Assembly: GCA_026419785.1 (NCBI GenBank)
Contig: JAODTK010003643.1
Span: 186,001 to 250,000 of the forward strand
Reading direction: 5' to 3'
DNA from: Sclerodactyla briareus
Lineage: Eukaryota > Echinodermata > Holothuroidea > Dendrochirotida > Sclerodactylidae
Length of the DNA stretch: 64,000 nucleotides
The position numbers and the translations under genes were made by a program. Positions 1-11,939 of this stretch are shown one piece after another (the first letter of the stretch is position 1; each line of letters begins with the position of its first letter). A model generated the notes under the pieces. The model was given only the letters and a program-made list of their open reading frames with translations, was not told where the DNA came from and searched no databases.

Positions 1-85
1 ATTGGGGGAGGGGAAATTTTGATATTATGGGCCCCCACCAAAAATATTGGGGGACATTTCCCCCCCCCCCCCCCCTCGTGATCGC
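1..85 (+). repeat. G/C-run interspersed repeat, copy 1
   Basis: The segment has a G run, gatattatgg, a C run, ccaccaaaaatatt, ggggacattt and a long C run, then gatcgcgccggcccatg. The same order of pieces recurs at 8710-8812 and 17545-17648. It is truncated by the window edge. Confidence 0.6.
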
Positions 86-852
86 GCCGGCCCATGATCA
101 CTTGCACAATTAATGACTAATGACTTGCCCTAGTTTGAGTGATAGACATGAATTACACAAATTAATGGTGATTGTTCCCGTACCTCTTGCCTAAAATAAG
201 ATGCGCACCCAGGAAAGCGGATGACTGACAAGGAACCTGGGCCTATATGGTTTCAGGGAGTTGATGCTGATCAAAACTTTTCTACGCGAGTAAGCATCAG
301 TCTTCGACAGACTTTTTCACAAATGTACATTAGTTGTCCTTAGACAACAGTAACGAATCATGGAATTTCAGACTGTCTTCACTAGAGTTTATTTCTCTGC
401 AATCGCAAATACGACATTATTTTGTATGAGCCCCACTAATAGTCTCACATTGATATTGAAGCAAAGATTTCATGCTAATTTTCGCATAATCCCTCTCTAA
501 TCGGTCAAGGGCTTCTTTTACTATAGTAACCGTTGCTTTTTGTTTTGGGAGTGGTAGTGCACACTGCGCAATGCAATTATGGAGGCATTTTTCAGTACAC
601 AGTGCATAAGCGACACCTACGTCCAATAAAGAAATATATTATCCCATAAACCCATGGATCCCGGCATTATCGAACATTGTAGGCAACTAGGCATGCGCAT
701 GTAGTAATGGGTGTCATGAGGACAGTTCCCCCTGCTCGCGATTGCCCCACCGGCGAAAAGAAGAGCCTGAAATCAGCGAGAAGGTTTGAGGGTGGGAACA
801 GACATATGGAAATGAAGAGAGAAAAGGGGAACACAGGAGATATAGGGCTGCC
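86..852. other. No gene recognised
   Basis: AT-rich sequence with only short chance reading frames and no recognised repeat, RNA or splice-supported exon. Confidence 0.5.
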
Positions 853-1110
853 GCAGCAGTTTGGCACAATTGGTAGACGTCGGCCTTCCACCGGGGGACC
901 GGGGTTTCGATATCCCGGTCGGGTCATACCAAAGACTTTTAAAATGATCCCTGTGTGCCTTCTCGCCAGAAACGGGCTCAGCACAAGTGCATTGGAGGAG
1001 GACAACGGGGGTAGGCAATTGCCGTCTGCGTGTGATTACCCCCCTACCCCCCACCCCCACATTAAGGTACCGCCAAAGAGGCTTGCCTTATTCCGTGTAC
1101 CTGGTGAGGG
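853..1110 (+). repeat. tRNA-derived SINE, family 1 (copy 1)
   Basis: A pol III A-box-like stretch (ttggcacaattggtag) is followed about 40 bases later by a B-box-like ggtttcgatatccc. The body then carries gggtcataccaaag, a stretch with gctcagcacaag, and a tail with gattacccccct and gccttattccgtgtacctgg. A second, inverted copy at 57851-58077 shares the head, body and tail in the same order, which shows one dispersed family. A further B-box-like gcgttcgaatcc near 1172 may be part of this or another head. Confidence 0.78.
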
Positions 1111-1830
1111 ATTCCGCAGCTGACACTGTGGCAGTATCCAGGTTTGCATCATTGCGGGCCTTGACTATGCGTTCGAATCCTCTCTGCTCGGCAATGTTAC
1201 CATAAAAAAAAATTAATGTCGAATTTAAATAAGTTACTGGCAGCAGAGTTGTCAGTAATTTTACTGTAAATTATACAATTGTTTACAGTGCAGGTATCTC
1301 TCCAACCAGCCAGTGGTTGAGCCAGGATTTTCCCGACTGGAGGTCCGAGTTTCCCCCCGACGGTGGTCCAAGTTCCCCGAAGAGGCCACCCTACCTCCTA
1401 GGTCACACCTGCATTTTGATGTTTCATTTTCACTGAACATTCTTCTTGAAGAAACAAAAAACAAAAATGAAATACCATTGTGGAGGGGCAAATGTTTACT
1501 TCAAATAGTTTCCCACTCAAACCATGAGCCCTTATTTAGTAGAATAGGGTCAGGTATTTCCGATACCTGCACAGGAAATACCTGGGCACTGCGTCGTGAA
1601 AGCACAACCCTCTACACAGAGGCAAAACAGTGGGTAGCCGGGGCAGAACGAGCAAATCCTTTCCCAAAAGTAATTGTAAACCTTAATCTCTTGCAAGGAC
1701 ATTTCGAAGATGTCCATAAGGCTGGTGTATCCTATGTAATATAGGCCACGATTGGCATAGTCTGTGAGGAATATGGTTAGACGTGGGTCCTTAACTTAAG
1801 CGAGGAACTCGGCAATACCATAGAAGATCA
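1111..1830. other. No gene recognised
   Basis: The stretch includes a tRNA-like remnant with gcgttcgaatcctc at about 1172-1186. The rest shows no exon or repeat that can be named. Confidence 0.4.
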
Positions 1831-2110
1831 TGAAGCGCGCGAAGCGCGCCGAAATTTTCAAGCTTAATATAGGAATGTTCCACTATAAAGAAGTTTGGAA
1901 ATATATACTGTCGGGGCAAAGAACCCTCGTCGGGGTGTGTAAATTTTACATCCACTCGGGCTCCCCGACGAGATGGGGAAAAATTTCCCCGTTCCCCGAC
2001 GGGGGGGGGGGGGGCAGGCTTCCCCCCGACGAGGCGGGGGACCTGGCCCCCTGCCCCCCCCCCCCCCCCGCTGGCGCCACCCTTGCAACCCGCCCTCAAG
2101 TCGGGTTGAA
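1831..2110 (+). repeat. GCGCGC-headed, G/C-run repeat fragment
   Basis: It starts with gcgcgcgaagcgcgcc, continues with AT-rich sequence, then has several ccccgacgag/ctcgtcgggg motifs in both orientations and two runs of 12 or more G or C. It ends with ctggcgccacccttgc. A similar gagcgcgcgaaaaa head followed by a G run lies at 8230-8395. This probably belongs to a non-autonomous transposon; the family is not recognised. Confidence 0.45.
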
Positions 2111-3839
2111 TTTTTCTGCCGATCATGGCGCTATCTGTTTAGATTCTTGACCCTCCACCTCCCCGTCCAATTGAGTGTTCCCAACGCATCGCCCATCAGT
2201 TTCAACTTCAATCAGTAGTTATTCTGTTAATAGTATTGGTAACTATCCAAAAAAATATAGTATTTACAAAATGTGGAAATTGTTGAAACGTTCCCCACAT
2301 ATGTCAATGACTTGCAGGGTGCCTTTCGCCTCAATGTGTATCTCTCACTGGTCAGTCCTGGGGAAATTGTGTTTTCTTTTTCTTAAATAGCTCTGACAAT
2401 TTCATCGAATAAATTGAAACAATTGAGTCCTTTTCTTTCTTTCTTAGGACGGGTTGGTCCGGAATTAGTTGCTCTCGAAGCTCTAACACTACTCAACTCT
2501 GCGTACCTTCACAGCCCTAGCGCTCATTGCATGGACGTATATTGGGAGCTGGCGTGTATGTTACCCCTTCAAACGTCAGAAGGCTTCGTTGATAATTGCT
2601 TTCTGTCGGTTGCAACGTGTGCCCTTATTAGCAAATCGGTTGCAACTGTAGATTTCCTCACTTAGTGCCACAGTCGAAGGTCTTGGTGTGGCTTTGGGTG
2701 TCCGGGATTTCTGAATCTCCTGCTAATACTATACAACCACACTATACTTTCGCTAGCAATTACAAACGAAAACGATATCTTTTCTACGTCTGGGTCAATG
2801 ACATGACATTGGTGTGTGGTAAGTAATAATTATTCAGCTGCTAATTGCCTGCTCAGAATAATATTCAAATGTTCTGATATTAGGTGATCTGAATGTCTCC
2901 TTTTGTTACATATGTTGAATATAATGATATTACTCATGAAATGGCAATGAATCACTACGCATACTGCGTTCTTGTTTAAGAAAAATAATATTGCTGGAAG
3001 ATTCGGACTTTTAGCTTCATTTTGATACCAAATTGATTGATTTTGGACATTTGATGGTCATGTCCACCTTTTGCATGGGATTGCCCTGCTTGGTCTGCTG
3101 CCCTCCATTTGCAGGGTTCCACACGAAACTTGGTGGCGTGGGGAGACAAACGTTAGGCCTGAAAAAATGACGGTGGATTTGAGGTCTCTGGAGGTAAAAT
3201 TTGTGTGTGTGTGTGTGTGTGTTGTTGTTGTTGTTTTCTTGTTTTGTTTTTTGGCGAAAATGCAGTCACTGAAGGTCAAATGGACATAATATAATATGTG
3301 CTTCCTCTAAACGAGGTCCACAAAGGCTGTTTCTGCGGGGATATAAACGCCGGCAATTTACTCGCCTGCACTGGTTCTAGTTATCTCAGTTTTACCATTG
3401 ATACCAATCATGGGTAGGTGACTTCATGTGTGTTAAAAGTGACTCCAATTTGTATATAAAACTGAATATAATGTAAATAATCTGTAGAATTTGTGCAATG
3501 GGATAGCTCGGTCGAAATGAGGCGAACGATTGCGTGAGTGACCTTGAGTGAACGAAAGCTCCACGCTATGTACTGTGCAGTGAACTGAGAAAGAGCAGCT
3601 TATAACATTTCCATAATGGTTGTGGAAATTGGTTGCATTTTCGTTGAGGATTTTTTTTTTTTCAAGAAAAACATTTTTATCTGATACTAAATAGAGTATG
3701 ATTCGTCCAGATAAATTAGTCATATCACCCCCCCCCCCTCCCTCAATCCAATTGGAATTGATTTCTCAACCAATCTGAATTTTAAAGGCTGTCAAGATCG
3801 GAGAGTCGTCTAATCGCTATAGAATAATGTTTCCCATGT
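2111..3839. other. No gene recognised; GT/GTT microsatellite
   Basis: A (GT)n run changing into (GTT)n lies at about 3202-3236. An open frame at 2414-2665 (83 codons) begins after a splice-acceptor-like ttctttcttag, but its protein resembles nothing recognised, so it is not called as an exon. Confidence 0.4.
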
Positions 3840-4110
3840 TTGGCGGAATTAGCTCAGTCGGTAGGCGCCGGACTAAGATCGATAGATTGCTAGTTCGCAA
3901 TCCCAGTGAAAGCCCGAGGGCCTTTTCCGAGTGTCTGTTAGACAGGCCTGTCTCCCTCGGATTCTCACCTAACCCACGATGTAAAAATTTGGGTACCTGC
4001 GAATAACGAAGTACGGCCCGCTGCGGGGCTGCCAGGGGTGTAGTAGGTCCGTGAGCGCCGTGCACCCTGGTGTTGGCAGGCAAAGTCTTCATCAGGTTAC
4101 AACTGACCAG
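3840..4110 (+). repeat. tRNA-derived SINE, family 2
   Basis: The head is a good tRNA imitation: A box ttagctcagtcggtag and B box agttcgcaatccc at normal spacing, with ggcgga at the 5' end. The body (agcccgagggcc, gctgccaggggtg, gagcgccgtgcaccc) is unlike family 1. It is not an intact tRNA because the acceptor stem does not close and the anticodon arm is poor. Confidence 0.75.
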
Positions 4111-4885
4111 GGGATTAAGTCGCTAGTCGCCGCCTTGATACAAGACTATAAATCGCACACACAATACGGGCGGCCTGTTCACTGTGTGGTAACTACCGCA
4201 TCGACTTCAGAAGTTCTTGTAACGCCTCCACCATTCGTAAAACCCTGAAATTCGAGAGTAAAAAAGAAAATATGTCAGGTAGGTAATATTCGCTCTTATA
4301 ATACTATATAAAGACCACTATTTAATATCTGAGAATTAGGTTGCCTACTGTCAGTAGGCGTGAACGTATTTTTGGTTTTTCCACACTTGGGGAAAGAGAA
4401 GGAGTTGACTTCCCATGTGACAGTATTTTGTGTTGACAAGAGAACACAACCTTTCGTGGTAAGCACATGAAAGAGTATATTGTGTGCATGGTGGATTGGT
4501 GACTATGTTACAACCTCTCGTAATGAGGTGAAGAGCCTGCTGTTATAGTGTTTTACCTAGTATAGTTCATGTTATGAAGTTCCCCATATTCACCCCTTTT
4601 CCATCATGTTCAATATCGTTGGAATTTTAATGAGAAAGGTCTGTCCTATATAGTTTGGAAAGTCCTGTTATTGGTATGTCCGGATAATTAGACAGAGGTA
4701 CCTTGCTAAAATATCCGTCTGGTGGCTATAATTCCCTGACCATACATAGCGACATACCGACGTCCCTGTCTATGGGTATGGTTGGCCGTATGATAGGTAT
4801 AGGGGCTTTTGGGCTTGACTGTAACGACGTCTAACGACACTAGGCATGCTGTCGCCTCTAATATATGATGCGATGCGTGAAGGTT
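4111..4885. other. No gene recognised
   Basis: No exon, RNA or known repeat is seen. Confidence 0.4.
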
Positions 4886-5250
4886 TTTTTGTTGTTACGC
4901 ATAACCATTTATGTTACGCGTACTGTTCCTGTTATGCAGAACGTTTTCGTTATGCGTATAGGCATTCCATTATTGTTTTAACTTCACAAATTCATTCTAT
5001 ATAGGGCTCTGCTGTGGGGTTGTGATTCACCGTCCTCCTGTGGGAGATGTCTGGGGGAATATGTTCAATAGGGAGACACGAGGGAAAAGGAAATGTTCAG
5101 GTCGGGGAGATGCGACGAATGGTCGTTCGGGTGAGGCGAGAGTCTGTCTTGGGAGGATGTCTGAGTGGATTGTCTAATCGGTCGTGTCTTCTCCAACTCT
5201 GAAGAAAAGTCACGCGTAACCAAATCGGTTTACGCGTAGCCTAACACGGC
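4886..5250. mobile_element. Short inverted-repeat element (MITE-like) with TACGCGTAA motifs
   Basis: The left end carries gttacgcataacc and gttacgcgtac. The right end has the inverted counterparts cacgcgtaacc and tttacgcgtagc in the matching order, about 75% similar over roughly 32 bases. There is no coding capacity between them. Exact ends and target duplication were not found. Confidence 0.45.
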
Positions 5251-7609
5251 CTCCTCCCACCATACAACCATAAATAAAATCCCCACTCGGGCATATTCAG
5301 GGTTTGTGGCATTGTCGTTTCGCTTGCCGCCGCCGGAAGATTGGTGTTTTTAAGCAATAACTCTCTGATGCAATGTCCGATATTGGCACGGAAAATTTGC
5401 ACACATGTTCGCTCTTACGAAAGCTGATGAGTTCCGAATGGGGCATCGCGTGCACTACTTGACAGGCAGGCCATCTTGATTCTCAGCGAAACTGAATTGA
5501 TAGGTATTTTTTTTTTCACGTACAAGATGAAACTTTTCCCACAGATCGTCTGACATGAAAATTTGGAGGGTAAATAGTGGGCGAGGGGGCCGACCCCTCC
5601 GAGGCGGTCATTTTTCTTTTTTCGCGAAACTGAGTTTTTCGCTTTCTGACGCGTTTTGAAGCATTGGCGATCATTTGAGACCCACCTTTTGTTTTCGCCC
5701 ATAAGACCTCACCCTGCAGCCATTTTGAATTTTTGCGAAACTCATTTTTTTTTGCCACGATTTGACAATTTGCATGTTTTCAACTTCAACTTATTTCAAC
5801 CATAGAAAAGACTTGAATAAATACAAAAGCAGTGACAATAAATGGTTGGGGAGTTCTGCAGATAAGCTACTCAAAGCTTGTTCAAACTGTTTTTTAAAGC
5901 AAACCCTTACAATAGTCAACATAGAAACGAAAACAAAACAAACACCACAGTGATCACATCCCCTCCCGTCTCCCGCAGAACCCCCCCCCCCCCCCCCACC
6001 CAGAAGAGCAGACAGACGTTTGCGTTTGCTGGTGGCACTGGAGGTGTTTCTTAACCTTTCGTGAACTTGGTAATACGGGATTTTTCTAAGCTCCGCTGGA
6101 AGATTATTGGAGAAGGTGTGTTGCATTGGAAATACCGCCAAACCTCCCAATTTCCTTGGTCATAAATCCCCTCCTGAAAAAAAAGGTAAAAATCAACCTC
6201 TGATCGATCGAAGGTGGGATATTCCCGTTGGCTGTTACCGGCCAGCGATGTCTAGTTGTTCGTCGAGACTACCGCTCAGCATCTATTGTCGGATGAATCT
6301 ATATCAACCTGTGGATTTCGCGCTGAGCTTCGCTGTGTTTTGTGTATATCACAAAACGTACGAAAAGGCCTACCTACTCACCATTGGATCTATTATATAG
6401 TAGTCAACGGTGATCGCCCCCAGTTGTCTCGCCCTGTTGCGCGATCAGTTTTGTTTCTTCATTCAGCAGTCACCATGTACAAATTCAAAGATCCCATGTT
6501 GTGCTTTCAGATTTGGGTAACACAGCATTCGTGCCGTCGACAAATTTTTTTTTCGGTCTGTCGGCAAAAAGGAGAAAGATGAAAGGAGGAAATAGAGGAA
6601 AAGAGAGGGATGGAAAGAAGGAAGAGGGGTAGTGAAAGGAAAAGGGAAGTAAGTGATTGAAGGGGAAGACAGGAATGGAAATGAATAGAGGAGGAAACGT
6701 AAGCCAGATACTTTATATCGGGCTACTTTCATCTAATTGGCCCATTCACGTCGGCAGAGAATGGCACGCCGGCACACATAGAAGGCCTATTGTGACGGCC
6801 CGGCGCCGTCGGTGTAAATGGACGAGTGACCGGGTCAGTCGGCAATTCGCAAAAGGGGGAATAAAGGCGTTAGCGTTGACATTTTATTTTCCATGCAGAC
6901 TGATAAGTTCTTTGAATATTTTTGTTTCTGGTCCTATATTCCAAGATACATAAAAAAATCAAGCCATTTTGCGCAAACATTAGAAAGAATTTCTCTCAGA
7001 TGAACATGAAGACAGTCCGGTTTTCGGCGGGCGAATCATGCGAGGCTGCAGAGCTAAGTACAAGGCGAGAGATAGAGGCACCCTCCCATTTTTTTTTGCC
7101 AGATGAAAAATTTCATGCAGGCAGGAACTACCCAACTTTGGGCACAGAATAAGTTAAAATCTGCTTAGAGATATACTATGCATAAGTGGAAAGAATATAT
7201 TCTAACTGGCTGAACTTGGCAATCAGTTGCACCATTTAAGTGTCTAATTTTTGCGCGCTCCTCGCGTAGTGTGTATTGATGGTCTGCTTAATATCCTCAC
7301 GAGCTGCGTAGACTCAGGCTTGTTTGGTAATCGCCAAAACGGGTTCCCCGTTACGTGGTGAGCGGGGTCGAGTATTACTGAACGCCCAATTACTGAAAAA
7401 TATTGTCACAGATTGCATCTGAGGACGTTTTCATAATCCAAAATGTTCTGAAGGGAGGGGGAACCCCACCCCATATCAGTCACCATGCCAAATCCGTCGG
7501 CAAAACATTCTCTACAACCTCCTACTCTACCCCCCCACTCATCAACTTCGCTACGCGGGCCCCTTACAGCAGTCTGCATTTAACAGTTAAACATTCTTAC
7601 TACCATACC
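5251..7609. other. No gene recognised; long C run
   Basis: A run of about 18 C lies at 5980-5998. A segment at 5500-5640 with cgaggcgg and ttcgcgaaactg looks like an old repeat fragment. No splice-supported exon is seen. Confidence 0.4.
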
Positions 7610-9300
7610 AAGTGACCAGTTTCAAATTCATAAGGACTAATTTTTGATCATGTCCTACCAAAGGAGTATTAATTTTATGAAATGTGACTAAATTGCCTAC
7701 ATTATGCAAATTCGACACACTAATTAGCCAGTGACCCATTTTCTATTTGTAAATAACTCAGTCAGGACACTAGTGGAAACCGCACTTTATAGTTTCATGT
7801 GACTCCAGGGTCGTGTCGGAGGTTTTCGAAAGTGGGGGGACCCACGAATGCAATGACCATCCATAAGCGGAGCGCGCACCATTCGTTGGGCGGCGGAGTG
7901 CACTAAGAAAATTCAGATTTTCATCCCCTCGAGATCGACGGAAGCGGCATTTGCCAGGATCAATAGCAACCATCTACATGTGTATTTGAGTAAAGACCAA
8001 AAAGGTCGTCATTGTGCATACTAGATGATTTACCGAGTATCACCAATGTTTTTAATTACCTTTTCTAACCTGGCTTTTGTTTGCGTTGGATCCAGGGTCT
8101 ACCGAACGGTCTCTGGCTTCTGGTGAGATCGAAGGGTAAAGCAATAGGCGTACGGTACCACTCAAATTTGGGAGAAAAAATTTGTACCCTAATGTTTACA
8201 AGTCTGTCATGGACGCACTACCGCGCCAGTGGAGCGCGCGAAAAAGGCATGTTTTTCGGGCATTATATCGAAAAAGACTGCGAAAATTCAGCATTTTTCC
8301 ACTTTGCTTTTTTCTTCCCATATTTTTCCACGATTTTCAACCCGAATTTTCATCTCATAGAATGGGTGGGGGGGGCGGTCTGCCCACAAGGCTTCTGAAA
8401 TTATCGGTGAACGAAATGATTCGAACATCCAAGTCGCATATTAGCCTACACGCCTGGAAGAAAAACGCCTTGCGGCGCGAAACACTTGAACAATTATCAC
8501 TTTTGGCTATTCGATTCCAAAATTCGAATTCTGTATAAGCGTGGGTTACCCTTCCATTGGCGCTAGTCGGGTCCAGGTCTTCACCTGGGGTCTCTTACAT
8601 GAAATTAGTGGACTTGAGACAATTCCCAACGGATTATTGTTTGGTTAGACAAAATTTGAATCAGTTCAGAGTGATAACAAAATCGTGCATGTTGCTATTA
8701 ATTTTTATTACGGTCCGGAAAAGTGGGGGGGGGGACAAACGATACGATATCCCCCCCCACTTTTGAAAGTGGGTGGGACATTTCCCCCCCCGTCCCCCAC
8801 CTTTGACGCCATGGGAATCTTACCAACTTGAAAATTTGCATGATGAAGCAAATGGAACACCTCGAATAACCCCTCATGACTCAAATCGTATGTTAGAAAT
8901 AGTTTGGGATGAAAGGTAAACCTTACTAATCAACCAGCCTCATGAAAATCCAACATATAGTGGAATTTGGAAAAAAAAACTATCAAATTAGACACCCTGA
9001 ATTGACCTCCAGTGACCGTTAATCTATGTTAAAAATGTTGGGGGCTGAACCACGTACCCACCAGTTCCATTAAATCTGGCAACTTAGAATGAGGCCTTAA
9101 TTTATGCAAATATGAACAGGATGGAATGACCTCCAGTGACCCTGGATCCAAGTTTCTGAACTATTGTACACTATACCACCAGGTTTCATGAGTTCATCCA
9201 ACTTCAAGATTTTGCGTAATTAATGCAAATTAGTAACATTTTAATGACCGCCATGAACCCTGATACTTTCTTAAAAAGTTCAGGGACTGAAGTTTTTTTC
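7610..9300 (+). repeat. Diverged 'gacctcc-gtgacc' repeat, interrupted by a GCGCGC-type insert
   Basis: Blocks at 7610-7790 and 8815-9300 share a loose roughly 120-150 bp motif: gacctccagtgacc, then a phrase like aagtttcatgaaaatccaac, then attaatgcaaattag. Between them (about 7800-8812) lies other repeat material including gagcgcgcgaaaaa, a G run and the second copy of the G/C-run repeat. The same motif blocks recur at 11940-13080 and 50130-51085. Confidence 0.5.
8710..8812 (+). repeat. G/C-run interspersed repeat, copy 2
   Basis: The order is ggtccggaaaagt, a G run, gacaaacgatac, a C run, cacttttgaaagtggg, gggacatttcc, a C run, and finally gacgccatggg. The parts match copies 1 and 3 in order and spacing. 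Confidence 0.6.
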
Positions 9301-9639
9301 GTAAAAATCCGACAAACTTAATTTCTTAAATTTAGTGGCAAATTACTAATGGACAGACCTATTAAGCAGATTTTTTGCTGAAAATTTAGATTATTTCATC
9401 TACCTATATCCTGTTTCCAATGTGCCAACCAATAATCACCATAGCATGTACGGGGGTTTTCGTCTGTAATCTATGTAAAGATCCTAAAACAATAAATTAA
9501 TTAAAATTGGCTAATTACCCCACTTAATCATTGACTTTTGTCCGAAGAATTTAAGCAGATTGTGTTCAACCAAGCCCCGATACTACATACAAAATCGCCT
9601 CTTACCGTTTTGGGGAAATCTTGCTAACGATAAAGTTGG

Positions 9640-9735
9640 ACACACATACATACATAGATACATCATACATACATACATACAGACATCCATACATACATAC
9701 ATACATCCCTACCTCCATACATACCTACACAAATT
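9640..9735 (+). repeat. (TACA)n microsatellite
   Basis: Imperfect catacatacatac repeats with occasional gata and ccta variants cover about 90 bases. Confidence 0.9.
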
Positions 9736-10155
9736 GCTCTTCAACACAAATTGCTCTTCACCCCCCCCCCCTCCAACTTTCAGACAGTGGGTGCCCCCTT
9801 TGACACAAAAACACTGACAAGTGACCACTGATTCCTCTCCTTAGCCTACTTTTTCGGCGAGCCAAACTTGTTACAGGAGGGCCGAAAAATTCGCTGCAGA
9901 CAGTATCATTTTTGAGTTACAGTGAAGTCTGAACTATACTCCCACAGCCTCCTTGTCATATTCACTTAATATATTCTATATGTCACACAGTATAAATAAG
10001 GCACATCAATCATCTGCTATAAACACAACATAATATGTCTTGACACAACAATATTGCAAACACTGGAATCAATAAGGTTCCTCCTCTAATATGATAAAAC
10101 AGTCCCCTAACAGTTCTTTCAAATGTATCCTTCATATTGCTGGCTGCTCTGTTAA
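9736..10155. other. No gene recognised
   Basis: A short C run and AT-rich sequence precede the next element. Confidence 0.4.
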
Positions 10156-11709
10156 GGGCTGTTCACACTTGTGCGATACGATACGATAACATACGATACG
10201 ATACGATTAATTTATCGGAGTTCGAGTTAAAAAGTGTTATTTTCCATCAATAGGATGTGTTCACACCTGTGCGATACGATACGATACGATTTTTACATCG
10301 ATACGATAAATTTATCGACGTCGAGTTGAAATATTTTAACTTTAATCGTAACGATAACTTTATCGGATGCGATAAATTGCGCAATGCAGTGAGAAACTTG
10401 CGCAATTCTGCGAACAGTATGGAACGCCGCAAACATCTATGGGGTAAGGTTTGAACGTGAAAAGTGGGTTTTTCGGAAAAATCAGGGGTTTTGATTAAGG
10501 TATTGATTGGGTAGTGACGTATCCGGGGACGCATTGGCCTCTGATTGAGCTTCTCTCGGCTCATTTGCGTCATGCATGGGACCGTACGAACCATATTTTT
10601 AGTTCGAATCCATGATGCCCTTCCCCCCATACAAATAGTAGCGTGACCAGTGAGGGTAATGGGAGGTCATGTTGCGTCGGCGTCCAAGAATTATCATGTG
10701 ACATGCAAAGAAAGGAGATTCTTTTAGTAGTGATGGCCGGGGGGGGGTTTGTTGCTGTTTGAGAGGGGAGGGGTAGGAGGGGTTTCCCAAGGGGGTCGAT
10801 CCACAGCCTGTCGTATTGACGGGAACATCACCCTAACCCCATGTGAAGCAAGAGTCGGGAAAGAAAACGAAGGAGGCACGGGAATACGCTATAGGGGTAT
10901 TAATTCGATCTAACACCAAGTCAATAATGTCAAGTAGGGTCAGTGAGGAAATTAGTATGGTACACAGGTGGAGCCGTATAGGCATTATTTCCACGTGCTT
11001 GTTCTGAGCCGAGGTACCAAGCCCAATTTTCTGCTCAATTAACTGAATTGACTGACTGCCTCTTGCTACTCACGCTTTACATTTATTCGTGGATACCGAT
11101 CTTATTAGTCTGGGTGTCCCACGAAGGGTAGTCGGTGTATGCGAAAAAAAGGTCCAGCTGCCCTGATTCGTGAGCGTTAATTGCGCTTCTTTGGGCACCC
11201 GGTGGACGATAACCGTCTACCGCGTTCCGTCTCCACGCGACCCCTTGGGTTAGGCCGTTCGCCGGGCGGGAAGTAACTCATGGTTTGCGCAGTCAGCGCG
11301 GGGTCCCTCGGAGATTGGGGGTGGTGAGGGAACATGCCCAGGACAGGCTCGAGACTAGAGAAGAGGCTTTAACTGTTGTTATTTGCTTCAAAATGGGTCG
11401 ATAAACACTATTTCATGCCCCCTACAAGTCCTGAGGACACCAAGCTTCGAATGGCTTAAATTTGCATTCTTGGTATTCACAATTTTTGCCGACGCATGCT
11501 ATCCGTCTGAAGCGACAAAAGAGGAAACTTGTGTTTTTCTCACTCAAATCCCACCACTTTTCTTCGTCATATTAGGCGCCGAGACATCCGCTAATTTATC
11601 GTACGACATTTTTTTTATCGCACGCAGTGTGAACACTCCATCCGATAAAGTTATCGTAGCGTATCGTAATCGTATCGTATCGTATGTCACGCACAGTGTG
11701 AACGAGCGC
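10156..11709. mobile_element. Inverted-repeat DNA element with doubled CGATA-rich ends
   Basis: The left end has two tandem sub-repeats (starting about 10161 and 10259), each beginning gttcacacytgtgcgat, then (cgata)n, then aatttatcg. The right end has two inverted counterparts (gtgtgaac ending near 11634 and 11703, with tatcgtatcgtatcg). The outermost bases, GGGCTGTTCACAC and GCGCTCGTTCACAC inverted, agree. The 1.2 kb interior has no convincing transposase. GGGC..GTTCACAC ends are seen in some Harbinger-like elements, but no clear target duplication was found, so the superfamily is left open. Confidence 0.75.
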
Positions 11710-11939
11710 TTTTTCACTTTCAGACTATCCCCTAAGAGAGTAGGTTACCAGGTCTGGTGGGCTTATGTAAACGAATCCCCTGACCTGATATCCATGGTCA
11801 TGCCCATAGAGGTGCTGACAGGCCTCAAGGCTCAATTTAGAGGGAGATATGAGCTGGAACAAAGCCTGTTCGATGCCTCCTATGGAACTTGAACAAAGTT
11901 CAGGCAGGAATAAAAATCACATTGGAATAAATTATTAGG

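Noticed and set aside
2414-2665. 83-codon frame after an acceptor-like sequence
   Set aside because: The protein is not recognised and there is no matching donor or neighbouring exon.
3840-3912. Intact tRNA gene
   Set aside because: A and B boxes are good, but the acceptor stem and anticodon arm do not form; better read as a SINE head.
11383-11892. 170-codon open frame as a gene
   Set aside because: It runs through the CGATA inverted end of the element at 10156-11709, so it is a by-product of the repeat.
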